Shown: positions 54,946 to 64,000, counted from the stretch's first letter. The stretch is 64,000 nt of DNA from Tridacna crocea (GCA_943736015.1 OX031071.1:27357619-27421618), one strand, 5' to 3'. Notes: a model not told the origin generated them from the sequence alone. Program-made: numbers and translations.

Positions 54946-55880
54946 GTAAGTGGTTAGAATGAAAGATGTTTTGGGAATGGACGTTTTGGCCAGGATATTT
55001 TGTGCAAAGTTGGATGTTTTGGCCACGGATGATTTGGCCATGACATCTTGGCCGCGGACGTTTTGGCCATGGACGTTTTGGCTTTGACGTTTCAGCCAGG
55101 ACATTTTGGCCACGACATTTCGACAAGACGTTTTGGCCAAGGACATTTTGGCTACGTTTCAGCCAGGACGTTTTGGCCACAGATGTTTTTGCCAGGACGT
55201 TTCAGCCAGAACATTTTGGCCACAGATGTTTTGGCCAGGACATTTTGGCCATGATGTGTCAGCCACGGATGTTTTTACCGCGACGTTTCGGCCACGACGT
55301 GTTGTACAAAGTAGGACGTTTTGCCATTTTTTCGAGACCTTTTGTGATTTTTAACAGTATCTATCATGTAAAATGTAAGTGGTTAGAATGTAGGATGTTT
55401 TGGGCACAGACGTTTTGGCCAGGATGTTTTGTACAAAGTAGGATGTGTTGGCCACGGATGTTTGGGCCACAACATTCTGGCCACAGACATTTTGGCCATG
55501 GACGTTTTGGCTGCGGACATTTTGGACATGACCTTTCAGCAAGTACATTTTGGCCACAACGTTTTGGCTAGGACATTTTGGCCACGTTTTGGCCAGGAAG
55601 TTTTGGCCACTGATGTTTTGGCCACGATGTTTAAGCTGGAATGTTTTGGCCACTGATGTTTTGGCCACGACATTTTAACCACAAATGTTTTGGCCACGAC
55701 ATTTTAGCCACAGATGTTTTAGCCACGACATTTTAGCCACAGACATTTTGGCCACAGACATTTCGGCCACGACGTTTTGGCCAAGGATGTTTTGGCCATG
55801 ACATTTGGGCCAGGACGTTTTATACTAAGTAGGACGTTTTAGCCTTTTTTTGAGAGCTTTTGTGATTTTGAGCCATATCT
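54944..55880. repeat. Degenerate GTTTTGGCCA minisatellite in two ~430-500-bp blocks
   Basis: Dozens of 12-15 bp units around gacgttttggccayg. The two blocks each begin with tgtaagtggttagaatg and end near gattttnagcc/acagtatctatcatg, so a larger tandem duplication is superimposed. The first block's start is the splice donor of the exon ending at 54945. Confidence 0.85.
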
Positions 55881-56070
55881 ATCATGAAAACATTGCAAGA
55901 AAAGAGAAAACTGCTATATAGAATTTGACTTAGATTTAATTAGAGTAATGTGTGATTTAAGATTTTTCTACTTTTTTTGTAGTTATGTGGAGATGATAAA
56001 CTTATTCATTATTTAATTGATTGGTGTTATGAATATCTCCTTTTAAGCCGTATTTTGTTTTTACACTCTA

Positions 56071-56299
56071 TTAACCCTTTCCCAAACAATCCCTGGTTTT
56101 TACGGGTCAGGAATAGAAGCCTTTTGAAAATATTGTGGGAAAAGGAGAAAATGCTGGTAACCAGCATTTTCTCCTTTTCCCACAATGTTTTGTACCCTAT
56201 CATATAGAAAAATCATCTTTTTAGCAACTGTTAATTTGCCATCTGCAAAATGCTTTAAATTTGGTCTGGTCCAAACTTTGGCGTTTGGGAAAGGGTTAA
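56071..56299 (-). mobile_element. Hairpin MITE, intact
   Basis: TTAA both ends, 229 bp; perfect hairpin; subtype with cccaaacaatccctgg ends. Confidence 0.92.
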
Positions 56300-56442
56300 G
56301 AAAAGTCAAAGAATGTTTTTGTCAATGTTGATTAAAAGTATAAACTGTATTAAATGAACTTAACTTTGTTTTTCTTTATCTAAGATGATAAACCAAAAAA
56401 ACAGAGAAATTTTGTTTATCCCATTTTTCTGTGTTCAAAAAA

Positions 56443-56540
56443 CCTTTGGCCAAAACATCCTACTTTGCACTTTCAGCTGGCCAAAACATCCGTCGCCAAA
56501 ATGTCCTGGCCAAAATGTCCGTGGCCAAAACGTCAGCTTA
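56443..56540. repeat. Short inverted block of the GGCCAAAAC minisatellite
   Basis: ctggccaaaacatcc-type units run in the opposite orientation to the array at 54966-55850, including the tactttgcac piece that mirrors tgcaaagt there. The two blocks could be the inverted ends of one larger element. Confidence 0.6.
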
Positions 56541-56544
56541 TACA

Positions 56545-57575
56545 GCTTATACAAATGATAATCAGTGACATTTCTCATTTTATGACCAGGCTCAGTTGCT
56601 TTATTGTATTAAATTGTGTGTTTTGTCAAATTGATTTGTGCCTGAGAAGTGGGCCAGAATCATATATTATTTTATCAGGCAGATTGTAACATTGAATTAT
56701 GTTTGAATTTCATTCTGAGTAGTAAATCATATCCAGCTGGCAGATTATAACATTGAATTATGTTTGAATTTCATTCTGAGTAGTAGATCATATCTAGTTG
56801 GAAGATTGTTACATTGATTTATGTTTGAATTTCATTCTGAGAAGTAAAATGAATAAAAAGAGATCAAACTCCAAATATCATTTTGAAAACACATTCTGAG
56901 TAGTAGGAAGATATTTGTGTAGGCATAGAACGTTTACTTCTTACAGAGGTTCTGGGATGGAATATAGGATGAGTGGGTCCTGTTTTTGGGACTACCAACA
57001 TTGCTGTGTTAACACTCTTTACCAAATGACAAAATTTTACACTTACCCAAAGTTATTTTTATAAAAAAGCAATCATAATTGACAATCCAATTAAACATGT
57101 ACCATGATCCAGTCATTAATTGGATAGACAATTGCATATGTGCAATATTGTCATCTGTACATGGTAATCTAGATCACCAAAATGCTTTAACATGATTATA
57201 GAGACTCTTTGTAAAGCAGCTTGCTTACGTTGAATGGACGATGTCAGTTTTTTCCACATGCATCAAACCCTTTGGGCATTTTTAAGCTTATTCAGGAAGC
57301 ATGACACATCTGACACATGGCAGCCATTTGTCATGCAGGTACACTGTATATTTGCCCAAAGTCAGAAGAAACCTGTATTTAAAAAATAGACTGTCCTTTA
57401 ATGTCCATCTCTTAACATGGTCATGTGATATCCATGATATCCATGAGTAACAAAGCATTATCAAAGTATGATAATTTTCAAAGGTAGTTAAGTCTTGAAA
57501 TAATTTGTATTCTTTTGGGAAGGGGTCTTTCCCCCAATCAAATTAACCTTTCTTTCAAGTGGCTGAATTGCCTCC
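56545..57575. other. Intron sequence with short local duplications
   Basis: Three diverged ~62-bp units with gaattatgtttgaatttcat and tctgagtagta lie at about 56690-56850. A short MITE-end fragment (ctttaccaaatgacaaaatt) is at 57015. Otherwise nothing recognised. Confidence 0.5.
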
Positions 57576-57804
57576 TTAACCGTTTACTCAATAGATACTC
57601 ATTTCTAAACACTGTTTGTAGAAGCCTTTGGAAAACATTGTGGCAAGAGGTGAAATTGCTTGTGATGAACTATTTAACCTTTTGCCACAGTGTTTTCTAT
57701 GCTATCAAAAAGTGTCATATACACATAAGAAACAGCTTCATCCTTGCTGTTATGTAGGGTCAATTAGAGATAGCATAGAAATGCCTTATGCAGTAAAAGG
57801 TTAA
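57576..57804 (-). mobile_element. Hairpin MITE, sister subfamily, intact
   Basis: TTAA both ends and exactly 229 bp, the same length as the main family although the flanks differ. Confidence 0.87.
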
Positions 57805-58137
57805 TTCTCATTTTTCTGTGATTTTTTGCAGATGATAACGAAATTAATGAACGGTATGACTTCATTAGCTTCAATTTTGATAAGTATTCTGTGACTATAA
57901 AAAAAAACCAAAATGGTAAAAAATTTTGATATGTACATTTCACATGATTTGATGATATTACATTTGACAGCACTATTACTTCAGTATAAAGGTCACATGA
58001 AGCCTGACAAAGACATGAAACAAGCATGTTTACCAAAAAGCTTTCTGGAAATCAATACTTTGTGCAGAAATCCCTTTAAATATATAAAATATTTGATTTT
58101 TTTTTTCATGTGATAATATACAATGATTTTTCCACAG

Positions 58138-58243
58138 TATTTGGAATACACATGTAGTGAGGGATACATGAAGACTGGAGGCGACAAAAAGAGAGCATGC
58201 TTACCAAATGGCAAACTTACTGGCACACCAATAGTTTGTTCAT
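58138..58243 (+). CDS. Exon: module 3, sushi part b
   Basis: Acceptor tccacag and donor gtaagt; 106 nt, phase 0 in and 1 out. YLEYTCSEGYMKTGGD and CLPNGKLTGTPIVCS follow the module pattern with cysteines 2 to 4 and no Trp. Confidence 0.84.
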
Positions 58244-58429
58244 GTAAGTAACAAACCTTTTCCGAAAGAAACTTTGATTTTTGTCTTTTTTTATTTTGAT
58301 TATGTTTCTGAAATTAAGCGGAGATAGAAGGAGAGCATGACTAAGGTATCAAGCTTACTGGCACACTGATGTGACCACGCATGACTTGTTGGTTCATGAC
58401 AGGTAAGATATATAGAGGATATTAATTTT

Positions 58430-58870
58430 TGGTTTTTTTTTGGTGGAAGATCAACATTTATTTCATCGAGTGGATACCATTGGTAATATTTTCACATGTG
58501 GTTGCGTTACTCATGAAAATATTACCAACCTTGTTCACGAGATGAAATAAATTTCGATCTTTCATCGAAAAAAGCAAATATTCCATTTATTTCATGCTTT
58601 TAACCCTTTCTGGGAGGAGCTTTATCAAAATCCAGTACAGTTCTTTTCCGTTATTCCCCATGGCATACCCCTCCTGCATAGCAGTGTCAAGCTCAAGAAA
58701 TGTAAGGTAAATGATGCCATATTTCCATCTGGTTGTAAGGAACTCACAATTAACCTTGGCAAAAGAACATGAAAATCGGTATTTTCATTGGTTGTACCAG
58801 TGTAAGATGGAAAAATATTTTCACTGCTATTTCTCGAAATCCAACCGCAAAGCATGAAATAATTCACTAA
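58430..58870. repeat. Repeat of the 'aaagcatgaaat' family, longer copy
   Basis: Contains ttggtaatattttcacatgt / ctcatgaaaatattaccaac as inverted arms, then tttcatgcttttaaccctt, and ends aaagcatgaaat. Related pieces occur at 27540-27700, 35900 and 36680-36730. Confidence 0.55.
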
Positions 58871-59139
58871 TATTTACATTGTTACAGTGTACTCATATGA
58901 GAAATGCCTATATCAATGTTAGTGTTGAACACTTATAATATTTTGTAATGTTTGTTTCATGAATTATAACCAAAGTTATTTGGTTTCCTAGAAATGCCAA
59001 CCCAATTTCTTTCATACAACACAGATGTGAACATTGTCGTTACTTAATTAATGACTTTGGAAAACATTTTTTATGAACAGGTAAAGGTCAAGGTCACAGT
59101 TATAATCCATTCAATACCATTCAACTCTATGTCAGATAT

Positions 59140-59335
59140 AGAAAGAGTTAGACATTTCCACATTGAATGTATCAATAGAAGAAATAATGTTAGATTTGGC
59201 ACAAATGATGTGTTTGTCTTATAAAGATAGAAAACAATTTGGGAAAAAAGGAGAACATACTGAGTACTAGCATTTTCTCCTTTCTCACTGTGCTTTCCAC
59301 TTCCTCTTTCTCAGCTTTGTGAAAACCTGTGTCTG
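59140..59335 (+). mobile_element. Hairpin MITE, decayed
   Basis: agatagaaaacaatttggga and gagtactagcattttctcct. Confidence 0.68.
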
Positions 59336-59460
59336 AAACTGTGTTTTGTCTCAGTGTATTTTTTGAAAGGGCACTGAAAAGATGGCGGGGACATATGTAG
59401 TATGTACATGATAGTATAGATACCTTGCTTTCATGAGATTTGAAAATGTTTCTCTTAAAG

Positions 59461-59583
59461 CTGTTGAAGACTGTGAAAATGACAGTCCAGACTGTGAAAG
59501 CATGTTGACAGAAAACCACAAACTGTGTGAGGAACACCGACAGTTTGCCTGGCACACTTGTAGGAAAACTTGTGGATATGATG
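59461..59583 (+). CDS. Exon: module 4, ShKT domain
   Basis: Acceptor cttaaag and donor gtaagg; 123 nt, 1-1 symmetric. DCENDSPDC and TCRKTCGYD give five cysteines. Here the next exon has Ser where the sixth cysteine stands in modules 1-3, so one disulfide is probably missing. Confidence 0.82.
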
Positions 59584-59638
59584 GTAAGGCTTCTCAGTTT
59601 TGTTTTTTCTTTGACAATGAAGAAAAAACTTTACTGCT

Positions 59639-59853
59639 TTAACATTTGGAGTTTTAATGACCCTTTTTAAAATTGACTTTAGAAAACATTGTGAGAAAAG
59701 GAAACATGGTAGTAACAAGCATTTTCTCTTTTTCGCACAAAGTGTTCTACCGTTTCAAATAACAATTGCATAATTTGAGCCATGTATGATTTATCATCTT
59801 CAAATACCTTCAATTTGATAGATCTAAAATTTTGTTGCTAGGTAAAGAGTTAA
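59639..59853 (-). mobile_element. Hairpin MITE, diverged
   Basis: TTAA both ends; hairpin centre tagtaacaagc. Confidence 0.83.
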
Positions 59854-60028
59854 ACAATTGTACATACATGTACCATTATTTATTACGGTATATGCTACTT
59901 CTAGATTAACCAAGTATTGCAGAACCTATAAATGATGGAGAAATGGAAAACATTTTTCTAATGGAAGATTATTATAAAAGGAAAAAAAAAGGCAATTAAT
60001 TCTTGGGTGTAATAAATAATTGCTCATT

Positions 60029-60226
60029 TTAACCCTTTAACACACAAAGATGACAAAACAGTGTGGGAAAAGGAGAAAATGCTAGTAATCAGCATTTTCT
60101 TCTTTCTGCACAATATGTTCTACCAGATTGATGGCAAATTCAATCATTTAATTTCATGTAAATTAATGTCTGAAAATGTTTTCAGTCTGGTCAAGTCTAC
60201 ATCTCTGTTGTGTGGTAAAATGTTAA
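60029..60226 (-). mobile_element. Hairpin MITE, shortened
   Basis: TTAA both ends; hairpin around ctagtaatcag; left part deleted. Confidence 0.83.
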
Positions 60227-60383
60227 AATGATGAATCCCAAATCTGTCAATTGCTGAGGACTTCATTTCAAATAACACTATGCACAATGAATGGAATGAA
60301 AGCATATTTTATTTTTATCTGATTCTTGTTTTAAAAGGAGGTGATGCGTGTAACATGAAAATGCTCCTTTTCTTATAGTATTT

Positions 60384-60611
60384 TTAGCCCTTTCCCAAAT
60401 GACAAATTTTAGACTCTTCCAAACTCAAAGAGTTTGCAGACGACAATTTCAAATTTGATGAAAATGGCAGAAAGTTCTCCAAATGGGTAGAAAACACTGT
60501 GGGAAAAGGAGAAATTGCTTGTTATGAGCAATTTTTCCTTTTCCCACAGTGTTTTCAAAAGACTTATACTGCAGACACGTAAAAACAAGGGCTTGTCTGG
60601 GAAAGGGTTAA
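60384..60611 (+). mobile_element. Hairpin MITE, 'ctgcagacacgt' variant
   Basis: Right TTAA; the full version of the subtype seen at 22631; hairpin aaattgcttgttatgagcaa. Confidence 0.88.
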
Positions 60612-60670
60612 AGCTGTCTAGAGCAGAGACAAATTTCATTTTTTCACATTTTATATCTGTGTATTGTCAG

Positions 60671-60756
60671 ATTCTACAGCGACATGCACAGATGATACTT
60701 CAGGAAGTACCATGGTAACCAGGCTCTCTGGAGCTGACACTTTGAAACCTGGACAG
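60671..60756 (+). CDS. Exon: module 4, sushi part a (short form)
   Basis: Acceptor attgtcag and donor gtgaac; 86 nt, phase 1 in and 0 out, six shorter than its counterparts. DSTATCTDDTSGS and RLSGADTLKPGQ are encoded. A second in-phase acceptor (ctacag) would start it at 60680 and drop three codons. Either start lacks the closing ShKT cysteine. Confidence 0.78.
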
Positions 60757-60801
60757 GTGAACTGCATTTCAAGACATGGCCTTTATTTGTTTGTGTATGC
60801 T

Positions 60802-61191
60802 TTAATTCTTTACCAAACAACAAAATTGTAGACTGGTCCAAGCTGAAGGCATTTGCAGACGACAAAATTGTAGACTGGTCCAAGCTGAAGGCATTTGCAG
60901 ACGACAAAATTGTAGACTGGTCCAAGCTGAAGGCATTTGCAGACGACAAAATTGTAGACTGGTCCAAGCTGAAGGCATTTGCAGACAACAAAATTGTAGA
61001 CTGGTCCAAGCTGAAGGCATTTGCAGACGACAAAATAAGCATAACTCAGAAATTGAATTTTGTTTCCAGCAGGGTAGAAACATGGGAAAAGGAGATGCTG
61101 GTTACCTGCATTTTCTCCTTTTCCCACAATGTTTTCAAAAAGTTCCTATCTCTGGGTCGTAAAAACCAAGGATTGTTTGGTAAAGGGTTAA
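60802..61191 (+). mobile_element. Hairpin MITE expanded by a 42-bp repeat
   Basis: TTAA both ends; five tandem subterminal units (60821-61030); left hairpin arm shortened. Confidence 0.9.
60821..61030 (+). repeat. 5 x 42-bp tandem repeat inside a MITE
   Basis: The unit caaaattgtagactggtcca...gcagacga is the left subterminal part of the hairpin MITE copy at 60802-61191. It is repeated five times with almost no divergence, lengthening this copy to 390 bp. Confidence 0.92.
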
Positions 61192-61334
61192 GTTTGTACC
61201 AAATTACAGAATTTTCACACTATTCCCATTTTGAGATTTAAAAAAAAGAGAATAAAAAAATGCTCTTTGACAGAAAAACATTAAAGGAAAAGGAGAAATG
61301 CTAGTCACACTGTTTTGAAAGGCCTTCATCCATT

Positions 61335-61652
61335 GGTAATTGATTGATTGATTGCATGGTTTTAACACCGTTTTCAACATTATTTCAATTATATCGCAGC
61401 AACCAGTGCAACTATCCATGCTTTCCTGGAGTCTCTTTTATCAGTACCATGCAGGATTTTCTTTCCAAGCCACTGGCGGCTTTCCCACATAACCATCATC
61501 GAAACAATGGTCAGCAGTGAGAGAGGAATGAATCCTGTTGCAATGACTATCATCAATCCTCAGAAAGAAATTGGCTGAGCCGGGGATCAAACTTATGACC
61601 CCCTGTTCTCAAATCCTTTATACTACTGATTGAGCTATCGAGGCTCATGATC
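61335..61652 (-). mobile_element. tRNA-derived SINE, second copy
   Basis: Read on the minus strand it has gatagctcaatcagtagtat, a B-box-like gtttgatccccggc, then gatagtcattgcaacaggat and gtgggaaagccgccagtggc. The tail is repeated atca. It aligns with 29386-29700 along its length. Confidence 0.77.
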
Positions 61653-61682
61653 CATAGGTAAACAAAGTCAAGAGATACTTTG

Positions 61683-61911
61683 TTAACCCATTACCACACA
61701 ACCCCTACTTTTGATGCCCCTGAGAAAGAAGCCTATTGAAAACATTGTGGCAAAAGGAGAAAATGCTGGTAACCAGCTTTTTCTACTTTTCCCACAATGT
61801 TTTCTACCCTTCACAAAACAAATTTCAAATGTTTAATCACTTTTATTTTGTCGTCTGTAAATGCTTTCAATTCTGACAAGTCCAAAATTTTGTCGTTTGG
61901 TAATGGGTTAA
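61683..61911 (-). mobile_element. Hairpin MITE, intact
   Basis: TTAA both ends, 229 bp, near consensus. Confidence 0.92.
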
Positions 61912-62049
61912 AGGCTGTGCATAGTATTCAACATTTTTTTGTAGGAGAGTCAGTTCAACTATCCATGTGTCCTGTGACTTTCTTTTTTCAGTACATGTAC
62001 TTTACAAAGACACATTGTACAAACCACTGGCTACTTCTCCATATAGAAA

Positions 62050-62136
62050 TGAAATGCTGCTTATCATTTTCCCATAATATTCTCAAATTAGTTTTTAGGT
62101 CAGAGAAACTTGGGATAGTTTGGTCTAAGGATTAAG
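62050..62136 (+). mobile_element. Hairpin MITE remnant
   Basis: aaatgctgcttatcattttc and gggatagtttggtctaagg; ends TTAA. Confidence 0.55.
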
Positions 62137-62239
62137 TATTCAAAACTTGTTTTTAGATCATTAATGTGAGCCACCCTCTAGTAAAATGGGGTATAATGTC
62201 TGTCAGCAATGCATGATACAGGCAATTAATCACTCAATT

Positions 62240-63103
62240 AGGAATCCAAATAACCTTTTTTTTGTCTAATGACCGGCACCAGCTACATAAGTTAGGAATC
62301 CAAATAACCTTTTTTTTGTCTAATGACCAGCACCAGCTACATAAGTTAGGAATCCAAATAACCTTTTTTTTGTCTAATGACCGGCACCAGCTACATAAGT
62401 TAGGAATCCAAATAACCTTTTTTTTGTCTAATGACCGGCACCAGCTACATAAGTTAGGAATCCAAATAACCTTTTTTTTGTCTAATGACCGGCACCAGCT
62501 ACATAAGTTAGGAATCCAAATAACCTTTTTTTTGTCTAATGACCGGCACCAGCTACATAAGTTAGGAATCCAAATAACCTTTTTTTTGTCTAATGACCAG
62601 CACCAGCTACATAAGTTAGGAATCCAAATAACCTTTTTTTTGTCTAATGACCGGCTCCAGCTACATAAGTTAGGAATCCAAATAACCTTTTTTTTGTCTA
62701 ATGACCAGCACCAGCTACATAAGTTAGGAATCCAAATAACCTTTTTTTTGTCTAATGACCAGCACCAGCTACATAAGTTAGGAATCCAAATAACCTTTTT
62801 TTTGTCTAATGACCAGCTCCAGCTACATAAGTTAGGAATCCAAATAACCTTTTTTTTGTCTAATGACCAGCACCAGCTACATAAGTTAGGAATCCAAATA
62901 ACCTTTTTTTTGTCTAATGACCAGCACCAGCTACATAAGTTAGGAATCCAAATAACCTTTTTTTTGTCTAATGACCAGCACCAGCTACATAAGTTAGGAA
63001 TCCAAATAACCTTTTTTTTGTCTAATGACCGGCTCCAGCTACATAAGTTAGGAATCCAAATAACCTTTTTTTTGTCTAATGACCGGCACCAGCTGCATAA
63101 TAA
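62240..63103. repeat. 16 x 54-bp minisatellite
   Basis: Sixteen units begin aggaatccaaataacc, continue with a T8 run, and end agctacataagtt. They are near identical; variation is confined mainly to two sites in the cRgcWcc part. Because 54 is divisible by three, long open frames of about 300 codons appear on both strands, but they are by-products. It lies in the intron before the last exon. Confidence 0.95.
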
Positions 63104-63176
63104 GGAAGAATGGTTTTTAGTCATGCATAAAAATAACAAATAGCAGAAAGCGTCTACCCATATCAGCCTTAAGGTA

Positions 63177-63890
63177 GTAGACCCCTAATACCTCTAGTGC
63201 TGCACTGCATAAAGTTTTCTTGATAGTTGATAAATATGGATTTATACAGGTATAATACTTTTGCACATTTTTAACGAACCAGAAATTTCCTTATACCTAT
63301 CTTGAAATTATTTGTAGATAAATTTTTTAGTCTCCAGAAAAGGGAGGTAATTACTATCTGTCTTTGTAATGAAAATATAGATGTTTAAGATTTATAAATG
63401 ATAATTCTAGAAAGGACAAAAATGGAAAAGTGGTTTGGTTAAGGCAGTACAATAACACTCTTTTTTTTAATCATAGCAAATTTTGGAAAATAAAATTATT
63501 GTGGAAATAGCTGTTTTCTATTAGGGGTCTACTATGTTAAGGGAATGTGCAGGCTGTCATGTGGCATACTTTTTGCAGATGCATTAAACCTCCTTTTCAC
63601 AGAGCAAGGCTGATATTATTTAAATCTAGGTGGTTGTTAATACCATTAGATGCTCACACAGGTAAACCCATACTTGATCCTTATTCTGCTAAACAACTAA
63701 AATCAAAATTACAATTCGATATAAATAACCCAAATATTGTTTCAATGTTATGTTTTGGGGAATAACTCCTTGTCGGACAGTGTAGATCAAAGATCAGACT
63801 GCACATTCTGTGCAGTCTGATCTTGATCTACACTGTCTGGAAAAGGTCAGCGAGTCGCACTTAGCAGCAGAAGGGTTAACTGTATTTTTT
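63177..63890 (+). mobile_element. ~700-bp dispersed element, copy 2, abutting an exon
   Basis: Near-identical order to 54058-54757. Its end, gaagggttaactgtattttt, runs directly into the acceptor ttcag of the exon at 63895, so it supplies the pyrimidine tract. The stretch gggtaaacccat... contains a 30-codon open piece ending LKSKL; origin unknown. Confidence 0.8.
63774..63840. repeat. 67-bp hairpin within the 63177 element
   Basis: cggacagtgtagatcaaaga and gactgcaca / tgtgcagtc pair through to atctacactgtctgg; the arms are almost perfect. Confidence 0.86.
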
Positions 63891-63894
63891 TCAG

Positions 63895-64000
63895 TATGTA
63901 GAATACATGTGTAATGATGGATACCTCAAGGAATCAGGGGACAATGTGAGGGTCTGTATGCCATCTGGTCACCTGACAGGAACACCTTTAACATGCTCAA
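63895..64000 (+). CDS. Exon: module 4, sushi part b, at window edge
   Basis: Acceptor ttttttcag; YVEYMCNDGYLKESGD and CMPSGHLTGTPLTCS are encoded. If the exon has the standard 106 nt, it ends exactly at base 64000, so the donor should be the first two bases beyond the window. The array probably continues. Confidence 0.82.

Larger units (their letters stand above)
3125..64000 (+). other. Partial mosaic gene: astacin-EGF-ApeC-CUB-kringle-ShKT-sushi-CTL-(ShKT-sushi)x4
   Basis: Twenty-nine exons on one strand join into a single open frame of about 1199 codons. All 28 exon-exon junctions have compatible phases and, apart from the last exon, AG/GT borders. Every domain is extracellular and cysteine-rich, so a secreted or surface protein is expected; no membrane segment is seen. 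The start codon, signal peptide, propeptide and zinc-binding exon of the protease must lie upstream, and the last exon stops exactly at the window edge. Astacin followed by EGF and CUB recalls tolloid/BMP1 and other astacins, but ApeC, kringle, ShKT, sushi and lectin domains in one chain is an order I do not recognise from any named protein. Two adjacent genes are possible but unlikely, because no stop, polyA signal with new start, or phase break separates the parts. Confidence 0.8.

Noticed and set aside
54908-55668. Several overlapping open frames rich in FGH/AKTS repeats
   Set aside because: All derive from the GTTTTGGCCA minisatellite read in different frames.
60674-61127. Minus-strand frames of 93-122 codons with repeated SANAFSLDQSTI
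   Set aside because: Products of the 42-bp tandem repeat; they overlap a true plus-strand exon only by chance.
62240-63103. CRISPR-like array
   Set aside because: Units are contiguous identical repeats without unique spacers, in a eukaryotic intron.
62234-63143. Open frames of about 300 codons on both strands
   Set aside because: They are produced by a 54-bp repeat whose length is a multiple of three; the encoded 18-residue repeats have no start context, no splice partners and are equally open on both strands.

Overview
The window is eukaryotic and most likely from a bivalve mollusc. It is AT-rich and intron-dominated, with GT-AG exons for extracellular domains that bivalves use heavily (astacin, ApeC, CUB, kringle, ShKT, sushi, C-type lectin). 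The intergenic-type repeats, such as those ending in 'gccatcatggccctcttgt' or starting 'ttagctcacctgagcac', are of a kind I associate with bivalve genomes. The phylum call is an inference; the species is not determined. No bacterial operon, rRNA, CRISPR or intact tRNA gene was seen.

One gene on the + strand occupies essentially the whole window. I find 29 coding exons between 3125 and 64000. All have AG/GT borders except the last, whose donor would lie at 64001, just past the window. Intron phases agree at every junction. The exons sum to 3597 nt, about 1199 residues, so about 94% of the 61-kb span is intron. The 5' end (signal peptide, propeptide, zinc-site exon) lies upstream and the gene continues past 64000.

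Domain order: C-terminal part of an astacin metalloprotease (3125-4096), EGF-like (7139-7273), ApeC / apextrin C-terminal domain over four exons (11875-19773), CUB over three exons (22112-26429), kringle over two exons (27042-29905), ShKT (30662-30805), sushi (32311-32478), C-type lectin over three exons (34061-37642), then four copies of a three-exon module. Each module is ShKT (123 nt), sushi part a (92 nt, 86 in the last) and sushi part b (106 nt). The product looks like a large secreted mosaic: a protease carrying several carbohydrate- or protein-binding domains, plausibly acting at the cell surface, in mucus, or in matrix or haemolymph recognition. Function is inferred from domains only.

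The introns are saturated with one short palindromic transposon family. Intact copies are 229 bp including both flanking TTAA sequences, have termini like CCCATTACCACACAAT, and carry a central hairpin of about 65 bp. More than 80 intact or decayed copies occur in both orientations, some nested, some sharing one TTAA, and several ending within 30 nt of a splice site. TTAA target sites and CCC-type ends suggest a piggyBac-like MITE. Other mobile sequence includes a Tigger/pogo-like element, two mariner relics, tRNA-derived SINEs, several large bivalve-type dispersed repeats and several minisatellites. The most striking local feature is a 7 x 60-bp in-frame tandem repeat (44041-44460) in which every unit carries a 3' splice site and the start of a coding exon.
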